From Paraescarpia echinospica (taxonomy: Eukaryota; Annelida; Polychaeta; Sabellida; Siboglinidae), in assembly GCA_020002185.1 (NCBI GenBank), contig CM034531.1, positions 41,697,327 through 41,761,326 of the forward strand: a DNA stretch of 64,000 nucleotides. The letters run 5' to 3'. Shown one piece after another: positions 38,350 to 51,300 of the stretch. The first letter of the stretch is position 1. Every line of letters starts with the position of its first letter. A program made the position numbers and the translations under genes. Under the pieces are notes generated by a model. It worked only from the letters and a program-made list of their open reading frames with translations. It was not told where the DNA came from and ran no database searches.

Positions 38350-41300
38350 TTTATGAAGGATTTTCAACTTGTACATAATTGGCTACAGATCTACTAATTA
38401 TAGGACTACACGATAACATTTTGTGTCGGCATGTGTGGAAAAACAAGCCACGTATGTGCAGCAAATTTGTAATCAATACGATAGAATTGAAATGAAAGCA
38501 CAACACATACCAAATTATACTGAATTTTTAGTTAGAACATAATTTGCAATAATATGTACTATTTACAAGGTTACATAGCTAATGTTTCCAATGGTGAGAT
38601 ACGTATTTGTCGTTAATGCGTACATCAATATTGTAGACAAAGATGAAAGAAAAACAACATATGCTAAGATATACTAACAATTTAGTTTGGTTTCGTGAAG
38701 GGTGGGCTTTAGTTCAAATCATTGTTTACACATCTGGTGCGTGACAATTATGTTTTATTTCCCAACAATCCCAGTTCATTTCCAAATAAAATAACTATAT
38801 TTTCTGACAAACAATGTAAAATTTGGCATACAAAACCGAAACGCTAACCCTACCCTTTTTTTCATAACCACCGTCTTCAAACACAATTGACTATATGTAC
38901 TATTTGCAGAGCTACATAGCTAATTTTTATTTCAAAATGTTTTGAAAGGTAAGATACGAATTTGTAGTTAATATGAATGCCAATATTGCAGACCTACTTG
39001 AAAGAAAAACACAACGTTTGCTCTGATTGTGTTAACCTTTTCATTTGGTTTAGTGACTGAAGGTGTACAATAGTTCAAATCATTATCACACAAGTGGCGC
39101 ATGACAATTGTTTTTATCTCACAACAATGTCAGTTCATTTTCAAATAAAATAAATTAGTTTATCAGACAACGAATGTGATGTTGCATACAAAGACAAAAC
39201 ACTAAACCTACCTAGTTTTCATAATACTTCAAATCATTACTTACATCCATGGAACATGGCACTTTTATTTGTAACTGAAGAGTCGAGCTATTCATACGTC
39301 AACTAACATGGCACTGTGCGCTTCATAATCGCACAAAATATATAATATGTGTAGCATCCGTGTGCCACACTATTTATAAGAGGTTGATCTTACATGTAAC
39401 CAACCTAATCTGACTCAATTGCTGAGGGGCAATTATGGTGAAATCAAAGGCATTATTTAGAAGTGCGAATTGTCACACCTGGAAGCACTGCAGAATTGTT
39501 CCATGGTCCAGATGTACTAGTATTATTTTATTTGGAAATGAAGAGAGTTTATTTTCAGATAAAAACAATTGTCATGTGCCATGAGTGTAAGTAATGATTT
39601 GAATTATTGTACACCTTCGGTCACGAACCCAAACTAAAACATTAATATCTTGTGGCATTATGGGTGCTCTACTGACAAGTATATATGTAAGATATTGACA
39701 CACATTCTTACCACAAATATGTAACATTATATCTATCACCATTATATCAAAAGTAGATATGTAGTTTGAGGAAAGTGGTTCTAAAAAGAAAGGGGGTGGT
39801 GTTAGTATTTTGGTTGTATATGCAATATATTATATTCTTAGACAATTAATTAATTTTAGTGTTGTTTAATTTTGAAATGAACTGGGATTGTTGTGAAATA
39901 AAACAATATTTGTCAAGCACCAGATGTGTTGGTGCCAACATTATCTATGACTGTAGCTCAGTAATTACTAGCTACAATAGGTGATTGTTTTTGCGGAAAG
40001 TGGTTATGAAAAATAAGGGGTAAGGTTAGTGTTTTGTTTTTGTATGCAGTATGTTATAATCTTTGTCTGACAAACTAATAGTATTTTATTTGAAAATAAA
40101 CTGGGATTATTGTATGATAAAAATAACTCGTGCCACGTGTATATGTAATGCATTGCACTATTGTACACCTTGGATCATTAAACCAAACTAAAATGTTAAC
40201 ATATCTGAGCCTAAGTAGGTCTGCAATATTTACATCTACATTAACTACAAATATGTATATTTTTTCTTTCCAAACCTTTTGATACCAACACTAGCTATGT
40301 ATCTCTGCTATTAGTACAGTTATAGCCTATTGTGTTTGAGTACGGTGGTTGAAAACTAAGGGGGTAGGTTTAGTGTTTTGTATGCAATATATTACATTCG
40401 TTGTCTGATAAACTAATGGTATTTTAATTGGAAATGAACTGACATTGTTGCGAGATAAAAACAATTGTCATGCGCCACTTGTGTAATAATGATTTTAACT
40501 ATTGTACACCTTTGGTCACTAAACCAAATGATTTTAACCCAATCAGAGCATACGTTGTGCTTTTCTTTCAAATACATCTGCAATATTGGCATTCATATTA
40601 ACTAGAAATTTGCATCTTAACTTTCCAAACATTTTGAAATAAAAATTAGCTATGTAGCTCTGCAAATAGTAGATATAATTATAGTCAATTGTGTTTGAAG
40701 ACGGCGGTTATGACAAATAAGGGGGTAGGGTTAAAGTTTCGGTTTTGTATGCAAATTATTATTGTTTGTCAGAAAATCTAGTGTTATTTTATTTGGAAAT
40801 GAACTGAGATTGTTGGGAGATAAAACATGGTTGTCATGCACCAGATGTGTAAATAATGATTTGAACTAATGCCCACCTTTCACAAAACCAAACTAAATTG
40901 TTAATATATCTTAGCATGTTGTTTTTCTTTCAACTTTGTCTACAATATTGATGTACGCATTAACCACAAATACGTTTCTCACCATTGGAAACATTTTGAA
41001 ACCAAAATTATCTATGTAACCTTGTAATTAGTACATATATTGCAAATTATGTTCTTGGGCGGCAGTTATGAAAAATAAGGGGGTAGGGTTTCTATTTTGG
41101 TTGTGTATGCAATATGTTACAACATTTGTCAGAGAATCTACTGTTGTTTTATTTGGAAATGAATTGGTTTTGATGTAAATATAGTTGTCATGTGCCACCT
41201 ATGTAAGTAATTGTTTTGAACTATTGTACACCTTCGGTTACGAAACCTACCACGTAACTAAAATTTCAATATAATTTAGTATATTTTGTGCTTTCATTTC

Positions 41301-41450
41301 AATTCTATCCATTGTATTGATTTAAAATTTGCTGCACGTACGTGCCTTTGTCCACACATGCTGACACAAAATGTTATCATGTAGTCCTATAATTAGTAGA
41401 TATATAGCCGATTATGTACATATTGAAAATCCTTCAAAAAACGAACAACA
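38350..41450. mobile_element. Foldback-like element: large inverted repeat built from ~350-bp subrepeats
   Basis: The left end GAAGGATTTTCAACTTGTAC...AATTGGCTACAGATCTACTA is the reverse complement of the right end (TAGTAGATATATAGCCGATT...TTGAAAATCCTTC). Inside, subrepeats share TTGTACACCTTCGGTCACGA plus ACCAAACTAAA, AGGGGGTAGGGTTAGTGTTT and ACAATTGTCATGCGCCA. On the right side they occur forward near 39600, 40140, 40490, 40850 and 41195. On the left they occur inverted near 38700, 39050 and 39230. The axis is near 39.8 kb. No coding frame is present. The structure matches foldback-type non-autonomous transposons. Confidence 0.75.
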
Positions 41451-43130
41451 TAAGTTGATTAAAGAAGCATATCATCATTGATATGCAGTCCATTACAACT
41501 TTGTTAAATTATAGCCTTGGGTTAGTTTGGTGAAATCAAATGTAAGACCTTTTAAGACATTTCTTTAAAATTCCCCCATTTTAAAACCATAACAAATTGT
41601 GACCATTTTGCAACATTACACACTCTGATGACTTAATGTTTTTATTTGTATAAGTGACACAAATACACCAGCCTGTATATATGGATTGGGAAGACTGGCA
41701 ATGACGGAGAGACAGGAGGAGAAGCTACAAGGAGCAGAAAACCGAGTCCACAAAGGACGCAGAGTGATGGCAATAGTCCACTGGACCTTCGGCCCAAATG
41801 ACTAAAAATTACACAGAGGATATTTCAGTGGATGGTAAATTAAATGGAAGATTAACAGTTGTAATATGGAGAACTTTAGACCGGACCAGTTTACTAGGGA
41901 CCTGTTGGGCCAGTACAGGGCCAAGCAATGAGTCACCATATTGTGTAGTTAGGCATTTATTGTGCTTGCTGCTGGATGTTTACACGTAGAACATGCTAAA
42001 ACGTCAAAACAAGCAACATTTTAGGTAACATTACCACAACTAACACAATCCATGTTAGCCGCACTTGACAATATTTCAGATGCAAGACTAAAGTATGTTG
42101 ATAGGAACTTCATAATTGTACATAAATTGCTGTAGCAAATATTATATATACACTGTTTCCAAATGTGTCCATTCTAGAATGGTATGAACTACATGTCCCC
42201 GTAAAACATGAACCACCTCCCTGACCTGGCATAAGAAATTTGGTTTAAATAAACATAAACACATAATTTCTTAAAGATGAAGCAAAGTAAATGTACAGCA
42301 GTTTCTTATTTAACTTAATTTTCTGTTATTTTACAAACGCTGAACAAGTAAAATGTTCATATTTTAAGAGGACATTTTATGTCACACCACTACTATAGCA
42401 TCTGTTCATAAAATCAGGTTTGCTTATGATTGAGACAAGTGCATTTCTCGAGAAAGCTGAAATACTTCTAGCCTCAAAGTGTACAACATTACATGCACGC
42501 CACAACAACGGGAGGAACTCAAATCAGAAATTTCTTGAGCAATTCCATTCTTCAGCAACTTAATTCTGTGATCATTTTGTTCCTTGAATTACGCAATTAA
42601 ACGTTTTGTTTCTACACATCACAAACAGGATTACACACAATAATACCCCAACAGAGTTACACATCATGATCTTAAAACATCCATGTACACAATCATTTGA
42701 TAAACCAGTAACACACAATTTGAAATATTGGATCATACAATAGAGGCTTGTATTCTGCCATATAGTAACTAACAGAACTGAATGCACAAGCTCTGGATCT
42801 CTGGATTATGTTTGCAGTACTACTGGAGGAAGATGACCATTAGACTGTCCAGCCAGGTCAAGTAGTACATATTTTAACAAGATTTAACAAGATTGCCATC
42901 CAGAGAATTAACTCTAGATGGCAGGTGGACAAGGAAGCCCTTTGGCTTATCGAGAGTCCAACCCTTTTATCTACATATATCCAGTCCTTTTCCTGAGCAT
43001 AAGAAAGGTACGTTCTTACACAGCGCTTTTTAAGATGACAACTCAATGATTCAGCAAAGCATTTTAAATGCTGCTGCACAGTTCTTGAATTCAAAAAGTG
43101 AAGCACCAATACAGTTACAACCAATGCAGT
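41450..43130. other. Intergenic sequence with a SINE-like fragment
   Basis: Mostly unique and AT-rich. The segment at about 42905-42970 (GATGGCAGGTGGACAAGGAA, GGCTTATCGAGAG) matches the repeat at 14885-14930. No gene is seen. Confidence 0.5.
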
Positions 43131-43139
43131 CACAAGTAG

Positions 43140-43890
43140 GCTTGGTCAAAACAGCCATGGTCACAACCGGTGAGGTCACAACTGATGTCGTCACAACTGG
43201 TGCGGTCACAACTGGTGCAGTCACAACTGGTGCAGCCACAACTGGTGTGGTCACAACTGGTGTGGTCACAGCTGGTGTGGTCACAACCTATGTGGGCACA
43301 GCTGGTGTGGTCACAACTGGTGTGGTCACAACCTATGTGGTCACAACTTGTGTGGTCAAACCTATGTGGTCACAACTGGTGTGGTCACAACTGGTGTGGT
43401 CATAACTGATGGGTCGCAGCTGGTGTGGTCACAACCTATGTGGGCACAGCTGGTGTGGTCACAACCTATGTGGTCACAACTTGTGTGGCCAAACCTATGT
43501 GGTCACAACTGGTGTGGTCACAGCTGATGTGGTCACAGCTGGTGCGGTCACAACTGGTGTGGTCACAACTGGTGTGGTCACAACCTATGTGGGCACAGCT
43601 GGTGTGGTCACAACCTATGTGGGCACAGCTGGTGTGGTCACAACCTATGTGGTCACAACTTGTGTGGCCAAACCTATGTGGTCACAACTGGTGTGGTCAC
43701 AGCTGATGTGGTCACAGCTGGTGTGGTCACAGCTGGTGTGGTCATAACTGGTGTGGTCACAACTGGTTTGGTCACAGCTGGTGTGGTCACAGCTGGTGTG
43801 GTCATAACTGGTGTGGTAATAATTGATGCAGTCACAACTGGTGTGGTCACAACCTATGTGGTAACAACAGACGTGATCAAGTAGAGAATA
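43140..43890. repeat. ~15-18-bp array (TGTGGTCACAACTGG family)
   Basis: About 48 short units of GTGTGGTCACAACTG with variants GTCACAGCTG and GTCACAACCTAT, grouped in a higher-order block of about 170 bp seen at 43290-43450, 43455-43610 and 43640-43760. Thr/Val-rich frames are artefacts. Confidence 0.95.
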
Positions 43891-44619
43891 CCTATGTTGT
43901 TGGGGCAATTATTATTAATCTTGACGTATACCTTGCTGATGTACATCAACTTATTGTAACATAACAATGTGTTCTTACACAGCAAATGCCTTAAATAGAA
44001 ATCTCTCAATTGTTTATCTATTAGCTGTTAACTAAATGTGCTTGTTTTGTGTGTTCCATCCACTGAGGTGTTGTATTCACAGAAACTAAACCCACACAAA
44101 ACACACAACATCACACAATAAAGGTGGTTAAACAAAAGCACATGCCAGCTTCATGAACAAAGATGTCACTTCAAACCAAACCTGCAATACTTCAGTGAAA
44201 TTGAGCTTCAATGTAATACAATGTGTAAGCGAGAATTCATATCTGTAAGACCTGGTGAATGGCCTAATCTGCAGCCAGTGTTATGAGATACAACCTGAGT
44301 GGAAGTGAACACTCGTCACTCCCTATAGAGCATGTGCACTGCTACAGTGCACGTGCAAGGTTAATTTTTATACTTGGCATCCAAATACATGTATCTCAGT
44401 GGCATTTTTGTTTCACGAGAGCACGCACTTCACTGACACTAAGTCTGTTTTCTAAACAAGAATACATATGCTTGACATTTAATGTCACAAACATATCTAA
44501 AAATGCATACACCACCAATGTCCCACTCACAAAACCATTAAATGTTACATAATAACCCTGGAGTCTATATACTGGCCACAAAACTAGTCTAGAAGTTTGA
44601 ATCCTAGAAGTAATTACAA

Positions 44620-44657
<38 letters not shown>

Positions 44658-45120
44658 GTTAATATCATAAGGCTTCTAAAGGCTACGTGAAAATTAGCAT
44701 AACACGGTGACATCACAATCATGATAATAAAATAAAACCATAAGCACGCTGTCTATAAATGAAATGTAGTTTGTTTACATTGTACATGTTTACACCAGGG
44801 AACAACACTGACAATGCACCTGCTTTGTATCGTTTAGTTATTACAACTACCCTTGGTAGTTGCTCTGATGTCATAATAACTGATACGGTCGCATGTCAAA
44901 ATGTATACTACCAAGTAGAGCAACTACTAAGGCTGTACAGACTGAACTCCATGCAATGTAAACATACTTAGATTTCTATGAGTGACATTATTGACATGAT
45001 GACCTGTACACCTCAGTTCAAGATATACAAAATAGAGCAGTGTCACAATAGTGTCATATAAAAATAAACAACTCAAGAATTGTCTCAAGCAAACTTTCTA
45101 AGTCAACACTATATACGGCT
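43890..45120. other. Intergenic sequence, nothing recognised apart from a TA repeat
   Basis: Unique sequence with a (TA)n run at 44622-44653. No supported gene. Confidence 0.55.
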
Positions 45121-45565
45121 GACTGTCCGCATGTAAATCAACATTCACCCATGCTCACTTTGTTATGTCAATCAACATTCACCTTAGTGTCACCTGTCAG
45201 TTAACACTCATCCTTGCTGTTACATGTCAATCAACATTCACCCTTACTGAAAGTCACATGTCTATCAACATTCATCCTTACTGACTGGCACATGTCAATC
45301 AACATTCATCATAGCTGACTGTCACATGTCAAATCAAGTCACCCTTTGACTGTCACATGTCAATCAACATTCATCCTTGTTGACTGTCACACGTCAATCA
45401 ACATTCATCTTTGCTCGCTGTCACAAGTCAATCAATATTCACCCTTACTGACTGTCACATGTCAATCAGCATTCACCCTTACTGACTGTCACATGTCAAT
45501 CAACATTCATCCTTGCTGACTGTCACATGTCAATCAACATTCATCCTTGATGACTGTCTCACATG
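45120..45565. repeat. ~35-bp tandem repeat
   Basis: About 12 diverged units of CTGTCACATGTCAATCAACA TTCATCCTTGCTGA. Confidence 0.94.
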
Positions 45566-47335
45566 TCAACAATGGTTGTTCTTATTTGCATATGACAAAC
45601 CAACAACATAGTACAGTTTCAACATTTAGAATAAACAAGAAAGCCCTAAATGGCATCATTTATAATGTGCTGTCAACATTAACATATGCAATCAAACGTG
45701 TACTGACCTTCGTGTCCATTAACAATTCAAACAGCATTTCTAATGTGCAACGCTGCAACAATATACAATGTGGCATTCATCAACTAAAGTGGCAACATTA
45801 AAAAATTACTCATCAAAAAATTAGCTAAGCACTCTTGAAAATATACATACATACATTTAAAATAAACACAGTGTACATCTTAATTACATCAGGGACAAAT
45901 GTGACGTTGGATTGTGGAAAAGCGACATCAGACACCTGCCCTGTTTGCCGATTAGAGTATTTGAGTAAAAACAAATTACTGGCCTCAAGTTATTTGGCAC
46001 ATGAAAATACTAGTATTTCCTTGTGAAAAGCCTGAGCAACACATCAGCAAATCCTGGTTTCAAACAGATAACTGATATTGGCACGTCGTAAAAAACCACC
46101 AATAACATCGATTGATATTACTGTCAGGGAAATGCCATCAACATCACTGTGGAACCACTAAAGGGGCCATATCATTGATGCAATACTCAATTCACTGACA
46201 CTTCTTTGCAACCTCGAAATTGCTCAGTGCTCAACTGACACTGGCATGCACCAGGTAAATTCAACGAAGACTAATAGGACACCCCCCTCTCATAAACATA
46301 GCCCACATTGCGCTCTCTCAACTGTCATAATTACATACAATACCATGACATATTTATATTTTACCACCAATAATTAGACCTTATAATGCAGATAATATTT
46401 AAATGTAGAACACATTGTGATTTCATACATCATCTGCCAAAAGGTAACTTTAATGAGACTCAGCAGAAAATAATTGTCTTTCTGTCAGCATGCGATGACT
46501 TGCCTGACCTTAACAAAACCCAAACACGCTTCATAACCCTAATTATAATGTTGGCCCTAATTGCTATAGCTATCCGACCTCAACACTAACCCTAATTCAA
46601 TCAACTGTAATCAATATGATACAAATTAAACCTTATAACTACCCAAAAAGATTCACTCCATCATCCACCATCAGCGCAGCATCATTTATCTCATCATATC
46701 ATACAGGAGTTGGTCACACGAAAGAGGGGGCAGTTACCATAGGTTGAAGTAAGTGACTTTGTCACAGCCCATGTGAAATCATTTACTGGCTCCCAGCAAG
46801 CTGGCATTCATTAGCAAGATATGGCACACATTAGCCACTTGAGAGGCTATAGTGATTGCACAATGCTACAACCACCAGCCTGTGATACTCAGTAGCAAAC
46901 AAGTCATGTCACTCTACATGACTTATGAAGGAGTCTTGTCACTCAACATGGCCACAAATGAGTCATGTTATGGAACACTGTCCAAACAAAACAGTCTGCA
47001 GCTGAGAGCCACAATGATGGCTCAAGCAACAATGTGGACATTCTCTGACATCACAGCGTCCACTCCACGGTCAACCTTTCTGCTCACGTGGATCACACAC
47101 AAATCAAAACAAACCACAAATCTCTCCTTGTGACTGGACCACACTACGATCACAGTGTGTGGGCAATTTGAAGTGATACGCCCACATCTGACTGCAACTA
47201 CCTCAGACAAACCATACGTGGTCTCAGAGAGACGTCTACGCTAGTGGACACCACACACACCTCTCAAAACGAGTCTAATAATGACAGGGCATTCAAGTCA
47301 CAATCACACCACAACCAACGCACTCTCACCCATCT
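45565..47335. other. Region downstream of the IRF gene, nothing recognised
   Basis: This may include the 3' UTR of the minus-strand IRF gene, but no convincing polyadenylation site could be assigned. Short frames show no motifs. Confidence 0.5.
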
Positions 47336-47349
47336 ACACCCAGCAAACA

Positions 47350-47475
47350 TCAAACTCAGCAAAGGCCAACCTCAGAAAAGGCCTAACTCAGTAAAGGCCT
47401 AACTTAGTAAAGGCCAAACTCAGTAAAGGCCTAACTCAGTAAAGGCTTAACTCAACAAAAGCATAACTCAGACAA
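47350..47475. repeat. ~17-bp tandem repeat
   Basis: About 7 units of CTCAGTAAAGGCCTAA and close variants, just beyond the IRF stop codon. Confidence 0.9.
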
Positions 47476-47614
47476 GACAACTCTTACAACAAATAGGCAT
47501 TTCGGAGAAGACTGACATTAAAGTCATTCCCTAATGGCCGACAAGACCACAGGAGATTTACAAGAAGTGTGGTGTGTGCATGCGTGTATGCGTGCATGTA
47601 TGTGCGTGTGTGTC

Positions 47615-48342
47615 TTATGTTTCCATTGGATTCTGCTCCATTACGGGGTTCCCCATGGCTAGCCCCATGCCACCAGCCATACAACCAAGTCCTGCTGTGT
47701 CCTTGTGTGCCTTCATGGAGGTGGTGTGAGAGAGCTGGTGACTGGCCAACATGGTGCTGTGTGTGAACCACTGGGAGCACTCCTTGCAGCTGAAGCCAGT
47801 GTGAGCCGCCCTCATGCTTGGTTCTGGGGGTGTAGTATGCTGCTTCAAGGGCTGGTCTGCGGAGACCCACAGCGCCGTAGAAGCCAGTGTCTTGTGGGTG
47901 TCAGTGTCGACGATGCAGTGGGTGGAAGTGTCCGCCATTGCGGTCTTACTGCCAGGGATCTGACTGCCTGGGATGGGTTCACTGGGGGACACAGAGGCAG
48001 GCACATTTCCCACCTCCCTGGCGCCCGCGTCAAGGTCCGGGGAAGGGATTGTGGATGAGGTGCTGTCAGGCTTCAGGGTAACGTCGGAGTTGTGCTGACA
48101 CTGGACTGCGGACACCACTGCCGCAGCCACAGCAGCCACTGTCGCACTGACACTGTCCTCCACCAACATGTCACCGTCGATCACCCCACCCTTCCTCCTC
48201 ATGACACTCATGATCTCGCGCCCCGTGAGCCCCTTCGAGGGGATGTCTGAGGGCCCGGGGGAGACGAGTCTACGGCGAGCCATCTTCACCCCGTCTGTCT
48301 CCCCCCCACTGCTGCTGGCGTCTTCCTTCTTCCTCCGCCCAC
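47615..48342 (-). CDS. IRF-like gene coding exon 4 (C2H2 finger and stop)
   Basis: The acceptor on the minus strand is GTGTGTTTCAG. The exon starts [20 protein letters not shown], continues through an Ala/Val-rich and Ser/Pro-rich stretch, and ends with [20 protein letters not shown] then SHQLSHTT and TTSMKAH before the stop. Cysteines at 613 and 616 and histidines at 629 and 633 have perfect C2H2 spacing (2-12-3), and the preceding HTG resembles a finger linker. The split serine codon matches the phase of exon 3, which supports it belonging to the same gene despite an 8.4-kb intron. Confidence 0.82.
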
Positions 48343-51300
48343 CTGAAACACACAACTCACTCCGTCACTACACATCAACTTACTCCATCACTACACATCA
48401 CCTCACTCCGTCATTACACACAGCTCACTCCGTCACTACACACAATTCACTCCGTCACTACACGTCAACTCACTCCGTCACTACACACAACTCATTCCAT
48501 CACTACACACAACTCACTCCGTCACTACACACAACTCACTCCATCACTACACGTCAACTCACTCCGTCACTACACACAACTCACTCCGTCACTACACACA
48601 ACTCACTCCGTCACTACACACAGCTCACTCCGTCACTACATGTCAACTCACTCCGTCATTACACAGAACTCACTCTGTTATTACACGTCAACTCACTCCG
48701 TCACTACACATCACCTCACTCCATCACTACATACAACTCATTCCGTCATTACACACAGCTCACTCCGTCACTACATGTCAACTCACTCCGTCACTACACA
48801 CAGCTCATTCCGTCACTACACACAACTCACTCCGTCACTACACACAACTCACTCCGTCACTACACACAACTCACTCCGTCACTACACACAACTCACTCCG
48901 TCACTACACACAACTCACTCCTTCACTACACACAACTCACTCCGTCACTACACACAACTCACTCCGTCACTACACACAACTCACTCCATCACTACACACA
49001 ACTCACTCCGTCACTACACACAGCTCACTCCGTCACTACACACAGCTCACTCCGTCACTAAACACAACTCACTCCGTTACTACACACAGCTCACTCCATC
49101 ACTACACATCACCTCACTCCATCGCTACACACAACTCACTCCGTCACTACACATCTGCTTACTCCGTCACTACACACAACTCACTCCGTCACTACAGACC
49201 AACTCACTCCGTCACTACACATCACCTCACTCCGTCACTACACACAACTCACTCTGTCACTACACACAACTCACTCCGTCACTACACACAACTCACTCCG
49301 TCACTACACACAACTCACTCCGTCACTACACACAGCTCACTCCGTCACTACACACAGCTCACTCCGTCACTACACACAGCTCACTCCGTCACTAAACACA
49401 ACTCACTCCGTTACTACACACAGCTCACTCCGTCACTACACATCACCTCACTCCATCGCTACACACAACTCACTCCGTCACTACACATCTACTTACCCCG
49501 TCACTACACACAACTCACTCCGACACTACAGACCAACTCACTCTGTCACTACAAATCACCTCACTCCGTCACTACACACAACTCATTCCGTCACTACAGA
49601 GAAACTCACTCCGACATTACACATCAACTCACTCCGTCACTACACATCAATTCACTCCATCACTACACATCACCTCACTCCATCACTACACATCAACTCA
49701 CTACACATCAACTCACTCTGTCACTACACATCAACTCACTCCGTCACTACACATCAATTCACTCCGTCACTACACATCAATTCACTCCATCACTACACAT
49801 CACCTCACTCCATCATTACACATCACCTCACTCCATCACTACACATCAACTCACTCCCTCACTACACATCAACTCACTCTGTCACTACACATCAACTCAC
49901 TCCGTCACTGCACACTAACTCACTCCGTCACTACACATCAACTCACTCCACCACTACACATCAACTCACTCTGTCACTACACATCAACTCACTCCGTCAC
50001 TGCACACTAACTCACTCCATCACTACACATCACCTCACTCCATCACTACACATCAACTCACTCCCTCACTACACATCAACTCACTCTGTCACTACACATC
50101 AACTCACTCCGTCACTGCACACCAACTCACTCCGCCACTACACATCAATTCACTCCGTCACTACACATCAATTCACTCCATCACTACACATCACCTCACT
50201 CTATCACTACACATCAACTCACTCCCTCACTACACATCAACTCACTCTGTCACTACACATCAACTCACTCCGTCACTGCACACTAACTCACTCCGTCACT
50301 ACACATCAACTCACTCTGTCACTACACATCAACTCACTCCGTCACTGCACACTAACTCACTCCATCACTACACATCACCTCACTCCATCACTACACATCA
50401 ACTCACTCCCTCACTACACATCAACTCACTCTGTCACTACACATCAACTCACTCCGTCATTGCACACTAACTCACTCCGTCACTACACATCAATTCACTC
50501 CATCACTGCACACCAACTCACTCTGTCACTACACATCAACTCACTCCGTCACTGCACACCAACTCACTCTGTCACTACACATCAACTCACTCCGTGACTG
50601 CACACCAACTCACTCTGTCACTACACATCAACTCACTCCGTCACTGCACACCAACTCACTCTGTCACTACACATCAATTCACTCCGTCACTGCACACTAA
50701 CTCACTCTGTCACTACACATCAATTCACTCCGTCACTACACACTAACTCACTCCGTCACTACACATCAACTCACCCCACCACTACTCATCAACTCACTTC
50801 GTCACTACACATCAATTCACCCCATCACTACACATCAACTCACTCTGTCACTACTCATCAACTCACCCCACCACTACACATCAACTCACTCCGTCATTAC
50901 ACATCAACTCACCCCACCACTACTCATCAACTCACTCCGTCACTGCACACCAACTCACTCCGTCACTACACATCAACTCACCCCACCACTACTCATCAAC
51001 TCACTCCGTCACTACACATCAACTCACCCCACCACTACTCATCAACTCACTCCGTCACTGCACACCAACTCACTCCGTCACTACACATCAACTCACCCCA
51101 CCACTACTCATCAACTCACTCCGTCACTGCACACCAACTCACTCCGTCACTACACATCAACTCACCCCACCACTACTCATCAACTCACTCCGTCACTAAA
51201 CATCAACTCACCCCACCACTACTCATCAACTCACTTCGTCACTACACATCAATTCACCCCATCACTACACATCAACTCACTCTGTCACTACTCATCAACT

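Noticed and set aside
43046..43890. Thr/Val-rich adhesin-like frames
   Set aside because: Encoded only by the GTGGTCACAACTG repeat in several frames; no signal peptide or neighbouring exon.
44622..44653. TATA-type promoter signal
   Set aside because: A simple (TA)n repeat with no gene start nearby.
46852..47210. 93-codon frame downstream of the IRF-like gene
   Set aside because: No recognised motif, low-complexity neighbours, and overlapping frames on both strands.
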